Origin: Chrysomallon squamiferum
Lineage: Eukaryota > Mollusca > Gastropoda > Neomphalida > Peltospiridae
NCBI GenBank assembly: GCA_012295275.1
Contig: CM022677.1
Span: forward strand, 11,305,941 to 11,369,940
Reading direction: 5' to 3'
Length of the DNA: 64,000 bases
The translations under genes were made by a program, and so were the position numbers. Shown here piece after piece: positions 36,937 through 50,743 of this stretch; position 1 is the first letter of the stretch; every line of letters begins with the position of its first letter. The notes beneath the pieces were generated by a model. That model was given only the letters and a program-made list of their open reading frames with translations. It did not search any database and was not told the DNA's origin.

Positions 36937-37004
36937 GAACAGTGACACTGTGCGAAGGCTGGCAGTTCCATCTGGTAACAGGAAAGTCAAATATTTTAAA
37001 ATAA
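36937..37004 (+). CDS. putative small terminal exon, 21 codons
   Basis: TGTGTCTGTCCTCACAG before 36937 is a textbook acceptor. In the phase with two leftover bases the sequence reads TVTLCEGWQFHLVTGKSNIL and a Lys, and stops at TAA 37002-37004. An internal CTG/GTAACA could be a donor instead. No matching exon was found in the other duplicated units. It is too short to identify. Confidence 0.3.
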
Positions 37005-37071
37005 TCTTCTTCTTTTAATGAGGTTTATATGAAAGGAAGTGTTGTGTATGTGTGATGTGTGTGTGTGTGTG

Positions 37072-37072
<1 letters not shown>

Positions 37073-37140
<68 letters not shown>
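37073..37140. repeat. (AG)n tract with flanking TG
   Basis: AG run of about 68 bases, preceded by a short TG run. Confidence 0.95.
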
Positions 37141-37144
<4 letters not shown>

Positions 37145-37229
37145 GACAGAGAGAAAGAGAGATATAGAGAAAAACAGACAGAGAGAAAGAGTATAACCGT
37201 TAACCAAATACTAACATGTAACAAATACT

Positions 37230-37690
37230 AACTATTACTAACATCCCCTACGTGTACTGAACCTCACCGTGGTGTAGGTGTGGCAACATTTCCAAAGGGA
37301 ATGGCTAATTAGTACATTAATATTATATTAATTGGTTAGATAGATAGCTTATGATAGATAAAAAGAAATACCTACATACAGAGATAGTTACTGAAGATAG
37401 ATGAACAGATGGATACATAGGGTATTGCTACAATTTTCTAATTTCGAAATCAGTGCCATTAATTTGAAAGCCCTTTCTATACACAGAAAGACAGACAGGC
37501 CAACAGAAGTGTATGTACTTATGACATATAAATATCTACCTCTGGCTTTCTTACTCTCTCTCTCTCACTCTCCGGATTACTCTAATCAGATGGATTATTT
37601 TATTTTACCAGATATTATGTGATAATTAAGTATTATAGGTTCTGTGATTAATGTGCTCTTTAACGGAAAATATTATAGACACTTCTTGGC
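37230..37690 (+). repeat. shared module M, copy 3
   Basis: Same landmarks and orientation as copy 1, directly upstream of PHD cassette copy 3. Confidence 0.85.
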
Positions 37691-38260
37691 CCTCATATTT
37701 GGTGATGAAATCAATAGTTTTGACATTGATATAGTCTGTTCTGAGTTTTATTTAAGTTTTTTGAAACAGTTGAAAGTCCACGTCCATGTGGCGGGCGCGT
37801 TGTCAAACTTCAAATAAAATCAAAAGGATGAGGTCTGCCGAGGCATTGACAGAAGAAGAAAGTGTCAAGAGGTATGAAGAAGAGTTAGCAGAGAAGAAGA
37901 AGGAGGAAGAAAAGGCAAAGAAAGCAAATGTTTTAAAGGCAAAATTACAACAAAAACAAATAGAAGATACCAAAGTCAAAACGGCATTTCAATTTGAATG
38001 CTACAGCAGAACCGGTGGATGCAGCTAAAGAAAACGTTGATGGTGATGAGCCTGAACTAGAAGACAGAGATGTAGTAGATACACAAGAAAAATGTAAAAT
38101 CAGTGGCAGAGTTGATGATGGAATGAATTCTGACGAGTTCATAGGATGTGACGGGTGCCCTAATTGGTATTGTCTTGATTCTTGCGCAAATCTTAAAATC
38201 CCAGCTGGTGCAGACTTGAAAGATATTGTATTCTTGTGTGATATTTGTCAAGGAGTTTAG
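37691..38260 (+). pseudogene. PHD cassette, copy 3, most complete, frameshifted
   Basis: The order is a segment corresponding to the VVYSEFYL region with damage near 37775-37795, a coiled coil of Glu/Lys (37828-37980, beginning MRSAEALTEEESVKRYEEEL), an acidic linker, and a finger ending FLCDICQGV at TAG 38258-38260. Coiled coil and finger are in different frames, which change near 37985. The finger has Cys pairs EKC-x-x-(Ser), CDGC, WYC-x3-C and CDIC. The usual PHD His is replaced by Cys with altered spacing, and the second ligand is Ser here. PHD fingers bind histone tails. A coiled coil followed by such a finger is seen at the end of some DDE transposases, but no catalytic part is present. 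Confidence 0.6.
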
Positions 38261-39186
38261 TTTATTGAAATTTTGAATTTGACTTGTATTATGATTAGGA
38301 CTAATTATTATTAGTAGTAAACAATGATTATATATAACAAATTTGAGGACCAAACTACTCATGAATGTGGGGCAAATCATCCAAATCTGGCCTCTGACAA
38401 CAGTTTATAGTGCTTATAGAGAAACAGAAATTACCCCACCATTATTAGTCCATGTTGTTGTTTCCTTTTGTCTGTCAAACTGTATTTGTTTATTTCTGTT
38501 TAATTTGTTTATTACTGTTTAATGTAACTGTTTCTTTATAATAAATATATGCGTGAATTAATTATTTTATTTCCTTTCTTAATCTTTTCTTTCTCCCTTG
38601 TTTCATTCTTTCTTGATTATTATTTTATTTATTATTTTAAGTAGTATTATTGCAAATATTGTTGTTGTTTTTTAATCGTTAATGTCGTAATTACAGTATT
38701 ACAGTTTGACAGTTGTCATTATAAAGAAAGAAACAATTATCAACAAATAAATAGATAGAGAGATAGTTACACACACACACACACAGACACACACATATAA
38801 AATAAATAGTTTTAAAATATAAAATAAAATATACGTGTTTCCCTTAGAGGATAGTTATAAATATAAGTTGATATCAGTGAGACGGTGTTTATGTACATAG
38901 TTAAATAATAGACAGACAGATACATTGATGGACATAGAGATAGATAGACATTTTACATTTCATAGGTAAATGAACTTCTAAGAAAATGTTTCTACATGCA
39001 TTAACCTCGCTTTTCACAACTTTTCTTTTATTGGTCATTTTAATTATACAGTTCAGTTTTGGGTTTTCTATCTATCTGTGTGTCTGTTTGTCTCTCTATG
39101 GATTTATCTCTATATATGTATGTCTGTCTCACTCTCCATCTATCGGTCTGTCCGTCTGTCTATCCACCTACCTATCTACCTCTCAG
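38261..39186. repeat. duplicated flank between PHD cassette and terminal exon
   Basis: 38261-38960 matches 28810-29380 inverted and 45230-45650 inverted. The TC-rich stretch 39060-39186 is the polypyrimidine run leading to the exon at 39187. Confidence 0.7.
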
Positions 39187-39348
39187 ATTACAGTGATAAG
39201 TGCAGGTGTCGCTGTAATTAAAACGTCAGTAAAAGAAATGATAAACACTCCAGAAAATATTGATAATAAAGCAGCGATGATATTTTATCTCAATGGGAGA
39301 GGTTCTGTGTATGCTGAAAATACTGAAGGATCTTCGAGATTAATATAA
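39187..39348 (+). CDS. putative terminal exon, 53 codons, copy 1 of 3
   Basis: A long pyrimidine tract ending CTACCTCTCAG precedes 39187. The frame reads 53 codons (ITVISAGVAVIKTSVKEMIN at the start, then a polar middle with NIDNKAAMIFYLNGRGSVYA) and stops at TAA 39346-39348. The copy at 44840-44971 keeps nearly the same protein with few changes and an earlier stop, and the one at 52.38-52.53 kb is degraded. Conservation of the acceptor and frame in two copies supports a real exon. Family unknown. Confidence 0.5.
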   Translation: MTVISAGVAVIKTSVKEMINTPENIDNKAAMIFYLNGRGSVYAENTEGSSRLI

Positions 39349-40972
39349 ATATTAATAAATTTATTTATTTATTTATTTTGTTAACTAAGTTAATTAATTT
39401 GCATTTTCACCTTTTCACTTCTCTTTTAATAATAATGTTGCTTTTATTAATGTTTCACTATATTCTGGACTATTTTAGTACTACTTTAAGAAAGATGCAC
39501 TTGCAAATATCAATAACATGGTGAAGTTAATTCATCTTAATCTAGCCTCCCATCTCTCAACTGCAATTCTAGTATCTTAATAAAACAAAATTAAAAAATT
39601 AAAAACGGAGAGAGAGAATAATACGCTTCCTTAAACGTTGATTTATTATTGAACTTGTTAGGTACGATATATCATTTAATTAAACAATAAGCTAATTATT
39701 TACTGCGAAATAAAATTATCTAATCTTGTTAATTAAAAAAAACAAAAACAAAAAACAGCTGTATTTTTCAATTCGCCATCTTTTCAATACATAATATTAT
39801 CGCTGCGCCTCTATTAACAAAATGCATGTTATTTTCATAACGACGTGTAAAATTACTCCTACTTAGCTTTTCAGTGAATCATGTTCTGATGTAATAAAAT
39901 GTCACTTTAGAATGGAAGCGTTGTCGACATTTTGGATTTCACATATAATTCTACTGTTGTTTATAAAAACATGCTGACCTGGAAGCCCAATCTAAATTTC
40001 TGAATCACAAAGTTTTCACAGTAATGTTTACTATAATGCTATAGTAAACACATAAAACAATATCAACAACAAGAACAACGACAACAACAATGACAAAACA
40101 ACAATAGTAATATAAAGAAAACTTTAATCTTTATTCGATTTCTTTACTTCTCAGCATCCATAGCACTTGAAATGTTAACATCATCACTACAGATCTAGAT
40201 TTCAATACATTTTATGACGTAGCTATAGCTTTGCACAGACAAGTAACCTGGAGATATCCACTTTTCAATCCTCTTCATTGTGAAATAAAACATGATGTTG
40301 TATTTTTGTATTTAATTTGTATTTGTTAATTTTTTTTAGATAACAATAAAAACGTGAGAATGAGCAAGACATTTATCTGAGAAGCTCAATAACTACTAGT
40401 AGTACTACTACTACCAGTACTACTACTACTACTACTAATAATAATAATAAATAAATAAATAAATAAAAAAACATCGTATAATAAAAAAATGATGCGTAGT
40501 TTATTATAATTTTTTATGTAGGTCAGAAGTGTACATTGAACATATTAAATAGGCTTCTTCATTGTGATTTTTTAATTAACAATGTAGGATTATACTAAAA
40601 AAGTTGAGAAGAGGATAGATTAAAAATATGACATTTTTTTACTTGACCACATTACGATATTTACTAGTGCTGAATGCCGAAGAAAAATATTTTGTTTTAT
40701 AGAAGATCAGTGGATAATGAAAACATTTAGCTCGTGCTTATAGATTAACTTTTTTTATTATTGACTTTATTAGAGATTATTAAAAAAAAGAAAAGAAAAG
40801 TATGTCACCTTTGTTATTACAATAAAACTAGAACTCTAAATCTGTGAATGCTGCAGGGAAACAGAGAATTATGTACCCTTTTTTCAACTTGCTGAAAAGT
40901 TGATACTTAGCTTTTATTCTAGTGGAGAAATATACCCGTTTCCAGATTCATGTCATTAACAAAAGGATCGAA

Positions 40973-41012
<40 letters not shown>

Positions 41013-41234
41013 TTTTGTAAGGGATGTGTTTGTGTTTTTTGTTTTTTTAGCTCTTCCTGACAGAAGTAGTAATAGAAGAAAACTTTTAAATTCCTGGCAA
41101 AGCGTTGGGAAATATACTTTTTCTAAGCTGGAGTCAGTGAGATGGAGAAAGATGAAGGTGATTTTCAATAATTACACCATAGCCTGTGTTTTTATTTTTA
41201 TGGTAATTAATATTTAATCAGTATATTTTAAGAA
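39349..41234. repeat. left arm of the 42 kb palindrome, AT-rich part
   Basis: 39400-41230 is the approximate reverse complement of 42720-44770. Landmarks include GTTATGGATGC/GCATCCATAG-type sequence near 40150 and 43685, and GTATTAATTGGTG-like blocks. No gene is supported apart from the small ORF at 41235. Confidence 0.65.
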
Positions 41235-41381
41235 ATGTGGTATTTGTTCGTCCTGTACAAAGGCGTGTGTTTTGTGAAGAAACGTTTGGATGAAAGTTGC
41301 AAATACAAGTCGGACTGTGCAAACGTATTAAAAAATCTGCTGGCCAGTTTGGTTCTTCCAAAAATCAGTGTCGAGACATGA
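41235..41381 (+). CDS. 48-aa ORF, EB-module-like Cys pattern
   Basis: The ATG at 41235 opens 48 codons to TGA 41379-41381. The segment GVCFVKKRLDESCKYKSDCA resembles the Leu-x-Glu-x-Cys-x5-Cys core of EB modules, which occur in chains in extracellular proteins of lophotrochozoans and nematodes. The mirrored stretch at 42600-42720 retains part of the pattern but is frameshifted. With only three Cys and no repeat it is at most one degraded module. Confidence 0.3.
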   Translation: MWYLFVLYKGVCFVKKRLDESCKYKSDCANVLKNLLASLVLPKISVET

Positions 41382-42720
41382 TAAAACTTGTATCTGAGTG
41401 TTTACTAAAACACGAAACTTTGACGTAGAGTGTTGTTTTCTAGACGTAAATTGTGACACTGGACAGAGTTTACTTTCTATAAACAAATAAGATTTCAGTT
41501 TTATATGAATAAACTGAGATTCAACCAATTATAGCATGATCTAGTATAAAGAATATATGCTTTCTTTTTTCTTTTATCCTTGTTTCTGTAGTCTTTCTTA
41601 ATTATTATTTTATTTATCATTTTAATTAGTATTATTGTAGTTATTGTTGTATTTACAAAAATAACTAAATAACTAAATAAATACAATATTAAATTTAATA
41701 CCGACTGCACAATTTAAATAAAATGTACGAGAAATTATCAATATTTGTTATGATGCAAAATAGAGGAAAATATAATAAAACATCACGTTGTTTTCACTCA
41801 GTATCAATTTATAATACAGCTGGTTTTATTATTAACGTGAATTAATGTAATCTGTTCTGCTGTTAATCAAATATCACATTGATATGGATCTGACCTTTTA
41901 TTTTATAGTGGCTTTCAGAAATAAATAACTGAATGACTAATATACAGGGGAACCCTCTGTTGTGAAATATTTTACTGTTAAACTGAATTACAATTTCTTC
42001 TCAACCATAAAAATAAAAAATAAAAAATTAATACTGAACACGTGAGAAGTTACACGTTACTTGAATCACAAAATTTGAGATTGCAAAGCAAACGACATTA
42101 AAATTAAAATTCACAGAGATAAGCGAAGTTTTCTGTTTTGTAAAACGCGACGTAATTCACATTTTACATATAAAACCTGCGACGTTTATTGATACTTAGT
42201 GAAAATAACGTGATGTTTTGTTATGTTTTATCTCTATGTCTTTCCTGGAGGTATTTAAAATATCAGAGTAAACTAGCGCCATTTCAAATACATATATAAT
42301 GATTACTATTAATATCCAACATCCATTATATAAATTGTGCAGTCGGTATTAAAATTAAAATTATAGTTATTTATTTATTTATTTCAATTAAAGATAATCA
42401 GTGTAAATAGTGGTATTCATAATATTTCAAGCTATTTATGGTTGAATCTCAGTTTATAAAACTGAAATCTTGATCCCCTGTTAATTTATAGAACGTAAAT
42501 TCCGTCCAGCAATTTGTCCATAGAAAACTACACTGTACGTGAAAGTTTCATGTTTCAGTAAATACTCAAATACGATTTGGAAGAACAAAACTGGACAGCA
42601 GAATTTTTAATGAAACTCGTGTTATCCAGACAGTCAGCTACACGTCTGCACAGTTTCACCCAAACGTTTCTTCACAAAACACTCACCGTTGTAAAGGACG
42701 AACAAGTACCACATTTCTTA
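41382..42720. repeat. centre of the 42 kb palindrome
   Basis: GACTGCACAATTTA near 41703 is mirrored by TAAATTGTGCAGTC near 42332, so the arms close at about 41.74 and 42.30 kb. The roughly 550-base spacer contains the direct copy of 28060-28500. Confidence 0.75.
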
Positions 42721-44839
<2,119 letters not shown>

Positions 44840-44971
44840 TTAGGCATACACAGAACCTCTCCCAGTGAGATAAAATATCATCGCTGCTTTATTATCAATG
44901 TTTTCTGCAGTGTTTATCATTTCTTTTACTGACGTTTTAATTACAGCGACACCTGCACTTATCACTGTAAT
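44840..44971 (-). CDS. terminal exon copy 2 (ITVISAG type)
   Basis: On the minus strand CTAACTTTCAG precedes 44971. The frame gives about 43 codons nearly identical to the exon at 39187-39348 and stops at TAA 44842-44840, ten codons earlier than copy 1 because of a single substitution region. Changes between the copies are few (Pro to Ala, Asn to Thr). It may be functional or a recent pseudogene. Confidence 0.45.
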   Translation of the reverse strand: MTVISAGVAVIKTSVKEMINTAENIDNKAAMIFYLTGRGSVYA

Positions 44972-45655
44972 CTGAAAGTTAGATAGGTAGGTGGATAGAC
45001 AGATAGACAGATAGACAGACAGATAGATGGAGAGTGAGACAGAGGGACATATATAGAGATAAATCAATAGACAGACATACAGACACACAGACAGATAGAA
45101 AAACCCAAAACGGAACTGAATAATTAAAATGACCAATAAAAGAAAAGTTGTGAAAAGCGAGGTTAATGTGATATTATACAGTAATGCATGTACAAACATT
45201 TTCTTACACGTTCATTTGCCTATGAAATGTAAAATGTCTATCTATCTCTATGTCCATCAATGTATCTATCTGTCTATTATTTAACTATATACATAAACAC
45301 CATCTCACTGATATGAACTTTCCTGTATAACTATCCTCTAAGGCAAACACGTATACCAAACTATTTCTTTTCTATGTGTGTGTGTCTGTGTATGTGTATA
45401 TCTATCTATCTATTTATTTGTTGATAATTGTTTGTTTCTTTATAATGACGACTGTAATACTGACATAACGACATTAACGATAAAAACAACAACACTAACT
45501 GCAATAATACTACTTAAAATGATAAATAAAATAGTCATTCATGAGTAGTTTGGTCCTCAAATTTGTTGTACTGATTATTGCTATATAATCAATTTTTACT
45601 ACTAATAATAATTAGTCCTAATCATAATACAAGTCAAATTCAAATCTTCAATAAA

Positions 45656-46090
45656 CTAAACTCCTTGACAAATATCACACAAGAATACAATATCTTTCAA
45701 GTCTGCACCAGCTGGGATTTTAAGATTTGCGCAAGAATCAAGACAATACCAATTTGGGCACCCGTCATATCCTATGAACTCGTCAGAATTCATTCCATCA
45801 TCAACTCTGCCACAGAGTTCACATTTTTCTTGTGTATCTACTACATCTCTGTCTTCTAGTTCAGGCTCATCACCATCAGCGTTTTCTTTAACTGCATCCA
45901 CCGGTTCTGCTGTAGCATTCAAATTGAACTGCCGTTTTGACTTTGGTATCTTCAATGTTTTTTTATTGTAATTTTGCCTTTGCTTTTTGGCCTTTTCTTC
46001 CTCCTTCTTCTTCTTCTTTGCCAACTCTCCTTCATACCTTCCTTGACACTTTCTTCTTCTGTCAATGCCTTTTGATGTTATTGCTCCAAG
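45656..46090 (-). pseudogene. PHD cassette, copy 4
   Basis: On the minus strand the coiled coil, acidic linker and finger read in one frame from about 46024 to the stop near 45658, the longest continuous frame among the four copies, although it lacks an ATG. The finger has EKCELCG, WYCLDSC and CDIC, but the second pair reads Tyr-Asp-Gly-Cys, so one ligand is lost. The cassette is cut off on its upstream side at about 46090, without module M. Each copy has lost a different ligand, which suggests that the ancestral finger had all of them. Confidence 0.6.
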
Positions 46091-46880
46091 TGGTGGAGCA
46101 ACATAAAAAGCATATTTCTTGCCTAATTATCACATATTAATCAAGTTTCTTCTGCTGAACTTAAAAACCGATTATATGTTTACCTGTTTATAATGTATCA
46201 CTAACCTTATGTCTACAGGACTGAAAAATACAGTATAGCGGCTGCAAGTCATAATATACCTCGGAGGCCAGAATTGCCCTGAAGCCAGAATTACCCCAAC
46301 TTATACTAGTTTTAAATAAAATAATTTTAGTGAATTTAGTAAATTCAGTGAATGATCTATATTCAGGAGACTTGAATTATTTTATTTTATTTTTATATTT
46401 TTTTATTTTACTCAGCAGTCAATCTTTTTTGTAAATTTACCAACGTGGGTGTTAAATAGAGTTATTTCTCTTAGACCACGAACTTATGAAACAGATTACT
46501 CCTCGCATATGCGAGGTGACGGTAAATTAGATTTGCTGCTTTTAGATGAAAATAACCAATTCTGTATAATGTTTTGTAGCAGACAGAACCAGCTTATTAA
46601 CATTCCCTGTAATTTCTTTTTCTTTTAACTAACCAGCTTCCTGTATTTTTGGTTTATTTAACGTGATATTATTATTTGATGAATTATTGTAAAATTGCTA
46701 TTTCATTTAATGTTTTTCATTTATTTATTTTATTTATTTATTTCATTTACTTTGATGAAAAAAGTAGTTAGGAAAGGCGCAAGAGATCACGGTTTTGTAA
46801 TATGAACACCCATCTTTATCAGTGTAAATCATAAAAAGTTCAGAAAATGGACGTAAAATAATTGTATTTGGAAGTTTAAA
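46091..46880. repeat. direct repeat of 53080-53600
   Basis: 46310-46560 and 53080-53400 share GAATGATCTATATTCAG, CTTAGACCACGAACTT-type and GGTAAATTAGATTTGCTGCT sequence in the same orientation. Confidence 0.75.
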
Positions 46881-46883
46881 AAC

Positions 46884-46980
46884 TTCCGTGACCTCACGGA
46901 AACTTCCGATCGAAATCCAAGATGGCAGCATCGAACGCCGATCAATATTTACATAATTTTAATGCAATAATTCTACATGG
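46884..46980 (+). promoter_or_regulatory. promoter/first-exon segment, copy 2
   Basis: The near-palindrome TTCCGTGACCTCACGGAA (one mismatch) at 46884-46901 is followed by CCAAGATGGCAGC, with ATG at 46922 reading MAASNADQYLHNF. The downstream CRE is degraded to TGACGTAA near 47103. Confidence 0.45.
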
Positions 46981-47500
46981 ATAATTAAAAGTAATTTGAG
47001 AAGTATGTCATATAACCAGTGCCTCTTATACATAGATGGCCTATACTCTGTAGTAATTGCTGAAAACGTGGTAACAATTCTTTTTTCTTTTTTTCTGACA
47101 ATGACGTAATATACCATCTCGTACCTATTTTTTTTTGCAGTATTTTTTTCCCACTTTTCATAACATCGTCACCCAAATTTTTTTTTACAAATACAAAAAA
47201 TATAAAAAATCAGTAAATAAATAAAAATAAAATAAAATAATTGAAATAAAATAAATTAAAATGAAATAAATAATTTTCACTGACGCTGGTTGGAAGGATG
47301 CATCTAGCCATATAAATATACACGCGTACATACATATATGCATACACACACACACACGTGTATAGGAATGATAATGTATTTGTATGTTTAGAAGATCATT
47401 AGTATGTATATGTATATATATAAAAGGATAAGTAACTACATGTATGTGTGTGTGTGGCTGTGTGTGTGTGTGTGTGTGTGTAAAAAAGGGTGGATAGATG
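46981..47500. other. AT-rich, CA/TG tracts
   Basis: A (CA)n-type stretch lies near 47345-47358 and a TG run near 47443-47480. No gene seen. Confidence 0.4.
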
Positions 47501-48770
47501 GTAGATGATAACACACAGGTAAATTGATAGACAGAAGAAAGGTAGATGGATTACTAGAAAGATAGATAGAATACATGAGAATATACCTGTACATCTGTAA
47601 GAACGACTGACTGTGTTGGTTATGCATATGGCATAAATAGATAGATAAATAAAAATATTTATAGATAGCTAACTAGATAGAAAAATAGTTAAAAAGGATG
47701 TAAACAGAGAGTGCGTATACGTACGTGTGTGTGTGTGCATATGTACTTGTGTGAGTGCAAGATAGATTGTGGCTATGTATAACTGAGAAGGTGAGATAGA
47801 TTGATATAGAGATAGTTAGACATCGCTTCAGAGATAGATTGATATATTAGGTAGACAATAATTAGGTACATATAGAGATAGATATATATATATACAGCTA
47901 ACATAGATAAACTGATGTGTAGGTGTGGTTATGTGTGTCTGTGTGTTACAGAAAGACAACAGGTATTGACCTCACTATGAAACAGAGAAGTATGCCGTGA
48001 GTGTAAGATCTTTCAGAGAATGAGAGTTAATTACATAAATAAAAATAGATATAGACAGACAGACAGACAGAGGATAGTGATGAATAAATGGTTAGCTAGA
48101 CAGGTAATGGGCACATGTATATGAGTAAAAAATCATATGAGTTCGTCATTAAAGTCTGTTTCTATGTTAGAAAGAGGTGAGCAGGTGCGAGATTAAGCTA
48201 CACCACAGGTTGAGCAATAAAGAGACAGATAGACAGACAAATAGCCAGAGAAACTCATGATGAAATAAAACAAATATATAGATAGACCGATAGATAGATA
48301 GAAACATGCAGGTAGGTAAGGATGGATGGAGTGTTAGATGGATAAACGTTTTGGTGCAAAGAAGAACTGAGAAAATAATAAAAGGATAAAAAGAGGGAAT
48401 GATGCACTGATAGGTTTTCAATTATATAAGCAATTACTTTTCAGACATCACATTGTTAATAAATAAGGTCCTCATTGTAGGTCATTGGATTGAGTGATAT
48501 ATCAATGGAATTTGGCTTAATATCTAAAATATGTGATGAGGAATATATGGAGTTAGGAGGTAGGCATGACTGGAAGTAACCAATAAATTGTTAATGAGAG
48601 ATTAGTGATTTCTAGCATTGTTTATGAAGAGAACATTAATCTGGAAATCTAGTCTGTGTTTGTCTACACTGAAAGCTTAGTCTTCATCTGCTGATTAGAA
48701 GGTAAATATGATAAGATAAGAAATGGCACTGTATTCTAAATTAGAAAAAAGTAGTAATACCCTATATATA
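47500..48770. repeat. GATA/GACA-rich segment, duplicated at 57780-58985
   Basis: Degenerate GATAGATAGACAGACAG DNA with an embedded alignable block: ACATGCAGGTAGGTAAGGAT, TTTTGGTGCAAAGAAGAA and AAATAAGGTCCTCATTGTAG occur in both places. At 48720 this copy lacks about 236 bases that are present at 58986-59222. Confidence 0.8.
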
Positions 48771-48774
48771 GATT

Positions 48775-48839
48775 GCTAAGATACCCCGAGCGGCTAACCA
48801 CACACGAGATTTCTGTCTTCTCAGTATGAATAAAATCTG

Positions 48840-48877
<38 letters not shown>

Positions 48878-49125
48878 TATATATTATATTCAGCATTAAT
48901 ACCAATAGCGACTGTTATGTGAAGTGCTAATATAACACAACAACAATGTCTGGAGGTACCTGCACATGTAGTCATGGCGCCACCTTGTATAGTTGAGATG
49001 TTTAGAATATAAAGAGGAAAATCCCTGGGACCGGTCCTGGGTGTGATCGCTAAGATATACGGAGCGGCTAACCACACGAGATTTCTGTCTTCTCAGCATG
49101 AATAAAATCTGATATCATTTCTGAA
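48775..49125. repeat. pair of direct repeats, about 75 bp, 275 bp apart
   Basis: GAGCGGCTAACCACACGAGA and TTTCTGTCTTCTCAG occur near 48788 and 49063. Between them lie an (AAT)n tract and a GC-richer stretch of unknown nature (48900-49050). The arrangement could be the ends of an inserted element. Confidence 0.6.
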
Positions 49126-49584
49126 ATGAGTTTGAACACTTCAGAATAATAAATAAATAGAACAAATTAAAATTTATAAACTATACTTTATTATGTAATA
49201 ATGTTGATTTTAAAAACAAAATCTGTGCTCAATCTGTGATTGCATGAAAGAGAAAAACAACACCATTTTTTTTATTTAGAAAAATATTAATCTTTACAAA
49301 TGTAAAAATATGTACATGGGTTGATTATATATATAAGTATTCTAAAACATATTCCTGAATTGCTGTTACTGTTTTGTAAATATATATTGTGCAACAATGA
49401 GAGGAAAATTCTTCTTTAATTTGCTGTCCCCACCACTGATCAAGATATAAATGACTGGCATGACTTACATGTTTATGATGTTTCGTGATTGTCAACTTGT
49501 GTTCATCAGTTGTTTTTGTCAGTTCATGCTTTGAGCTGCTTTTCGCTTCAAGTCAGCTCCAGGTCGTGCTTTTCACGTGGCCCG
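49126..49584. other. 3' region of the minus-strand acidic-repeat gene
   Basis: 49440-49580 is similar to 51600-51770. No further coding sequence. Confidence 0.4.
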
Positions 49585-49668
49585 CTACACACGGGAAGAG
49601 GGTGGATCCCATGGACGTCGGTTTCCTTGCATTGGACGTGAACGATCGAGAGAACCAAAGAAATCCAC
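49585..49668 (-). CDS. putative terminal exon, 27 codons
   Basis: On the minus strand TTCTTCTTGTACAG precedes 49668. The frame reads 27 codons (VDFFGSLDRSRPMQGNRRPW, then DPPSSRV) to TAG 49587-49585. A related acceptor and exon start recur near 50470 (shortened) and 51840 (frameshifted). It lies just downstream of the acidic-repeat exon at 49803-50019 on the same strand, so it is probably an alternative or following exon of the same gene. Confidence 0.45.
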   Translation of the reverse strand: MDFFGSLDRSRPMQGNRRPWDPPSSRV

Positions 49669-49802
49669 CTGTACAAGAAGAAAAGAAAAATGTTTATTTA
49701 TTATAATGTTATCTTTACTTCATTCGCAGTATAGCTGTGTCTAATGTGAAAGTAGAGAATATTTGCGAAAAAACCAACATATTTTATTCTGATACGTTAT
49801 AC

Positions 49803-50019
49803 TCAGGTTGTATCCATGGGTTCCACCAATGGGTCAACCTCCATTGGTTGAATGTCTCTGTCGTCGAATGGGTCAACCTCCATTGGTTGAATGTCTGTGT
49901 CGTCGAATGGGTCAACCTCCACTGGCTGAATGTCTCTGTCGTCGAATGGGTCAACCTCCATTGGTTGAATGTCTCTGTCGTCGAAGGGGTCGACGTCCAT
50001 GGGCTCTTCGAAACGGATT
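49803..50019 (-). CDS. acidic 13-residue-repeat exon, copy 1
   Basis: On the minus strand GTTATTTTCAG precedes 50019. With one leftover base, the frame reads IRFEEPMDVDPFDDRDIQPM and then repeats the 13-residue unit MEVDPFDDRDIQP, about five units in all, ending VEPMDTT at TGA 49805-49803. The repeat unit is 39 bases and keeps frame exactly. The sequence is strongly acidic and low in complexity. Copy 2 at 50605-50743 has about three units. The repeated protein, splice acceptor and stop are conserved between copies. Function unknown; such repeats often act as disordered binding linkers. Confidence 0.6.
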
Positions 50020-50604
50020 CTGAAAATAACAGAACTGTTCAAATACTTTATACAAACTATTCACTAAATATTTTTTGACGTGAATAATTAATAAAATAAT
50101 AGTTGTCAGATAATGAGATTTGTTTAACACTCCTTTATTCATTTTAAATACTATCTGTAATTTTACACTCCTTTATTCATTTTAAACACTATCTGTAATT
50201 AATAGTTGTTATTTTTATGTAAAAATAAACATATTTTGACAATGGTATATTAACAATATCAGAAACAGGAATCATAGCATTAGAGGTCAGAAAGTAATGC
50301 ATACACACAGTTTTCAGTTATCTAAAACTAATCTAGCACAACCTCACTGTGAATAAAACAATATGTCCAGTTTGGACTTAAATATGTTAATAATATAAAA
50401 CTTAAACCTACACAAACGTAACCTTCATCACTTGCAGATCGAGAGAACAAAAGAAATCCACCTGTACAAGAAAAAAAGAAACATGTTTATTCATTATATA
50501 ATGTCATGATTACTTATTCGCAGTATAGCTGTGTCTAATATGAAAGTAGAGAATACTTGCGAAAAATAAAATGTTTCAACATATTTTATTACGATACCTT
50601 ATTC
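50020..50604. repeat. intron and flank, tandemly duplicated (period about 790 bp)
   Basis: GCAGTATAGCTGTGTCTAAT occurs near 49728 and 50520, and ACCTCACTGTGAATAAAACA near 50341 and 51060. The block 49.73-50.43 kb is a direct duplicate of 50.52-51.15 kb. Confidence 0.85.
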
Positions 50605-50743
50605 TCAGGATGTATCCATGGGTTCCCCGAATGGGTCAGCCTCCATTGATTGAATGTCTCTGTCGTCGAATGGGTCAACCTCCATTGGTTGAATGTCTCT
50701 GTGGTCGAAGGGGTTGACGTCCATGGACTCTTCGAAACGGATT
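50605..50743 (-). CDS. acidic 13-residue-repeat exon, copy 2
   Basis: Same acceptor context (TTTTCAG before 50743), same start (IRFEESMDVNPFDHRDIQPM) and same stop position (TGA 50607-50605) as copy 1, but about three repeat units. Substitutions such as Asp to Asn and Asp to His fall at conserved acidic positions. The frame is intact through the exon, so it may be a working duplicate or a mutually exclusive exon. Confidence 0.55.
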
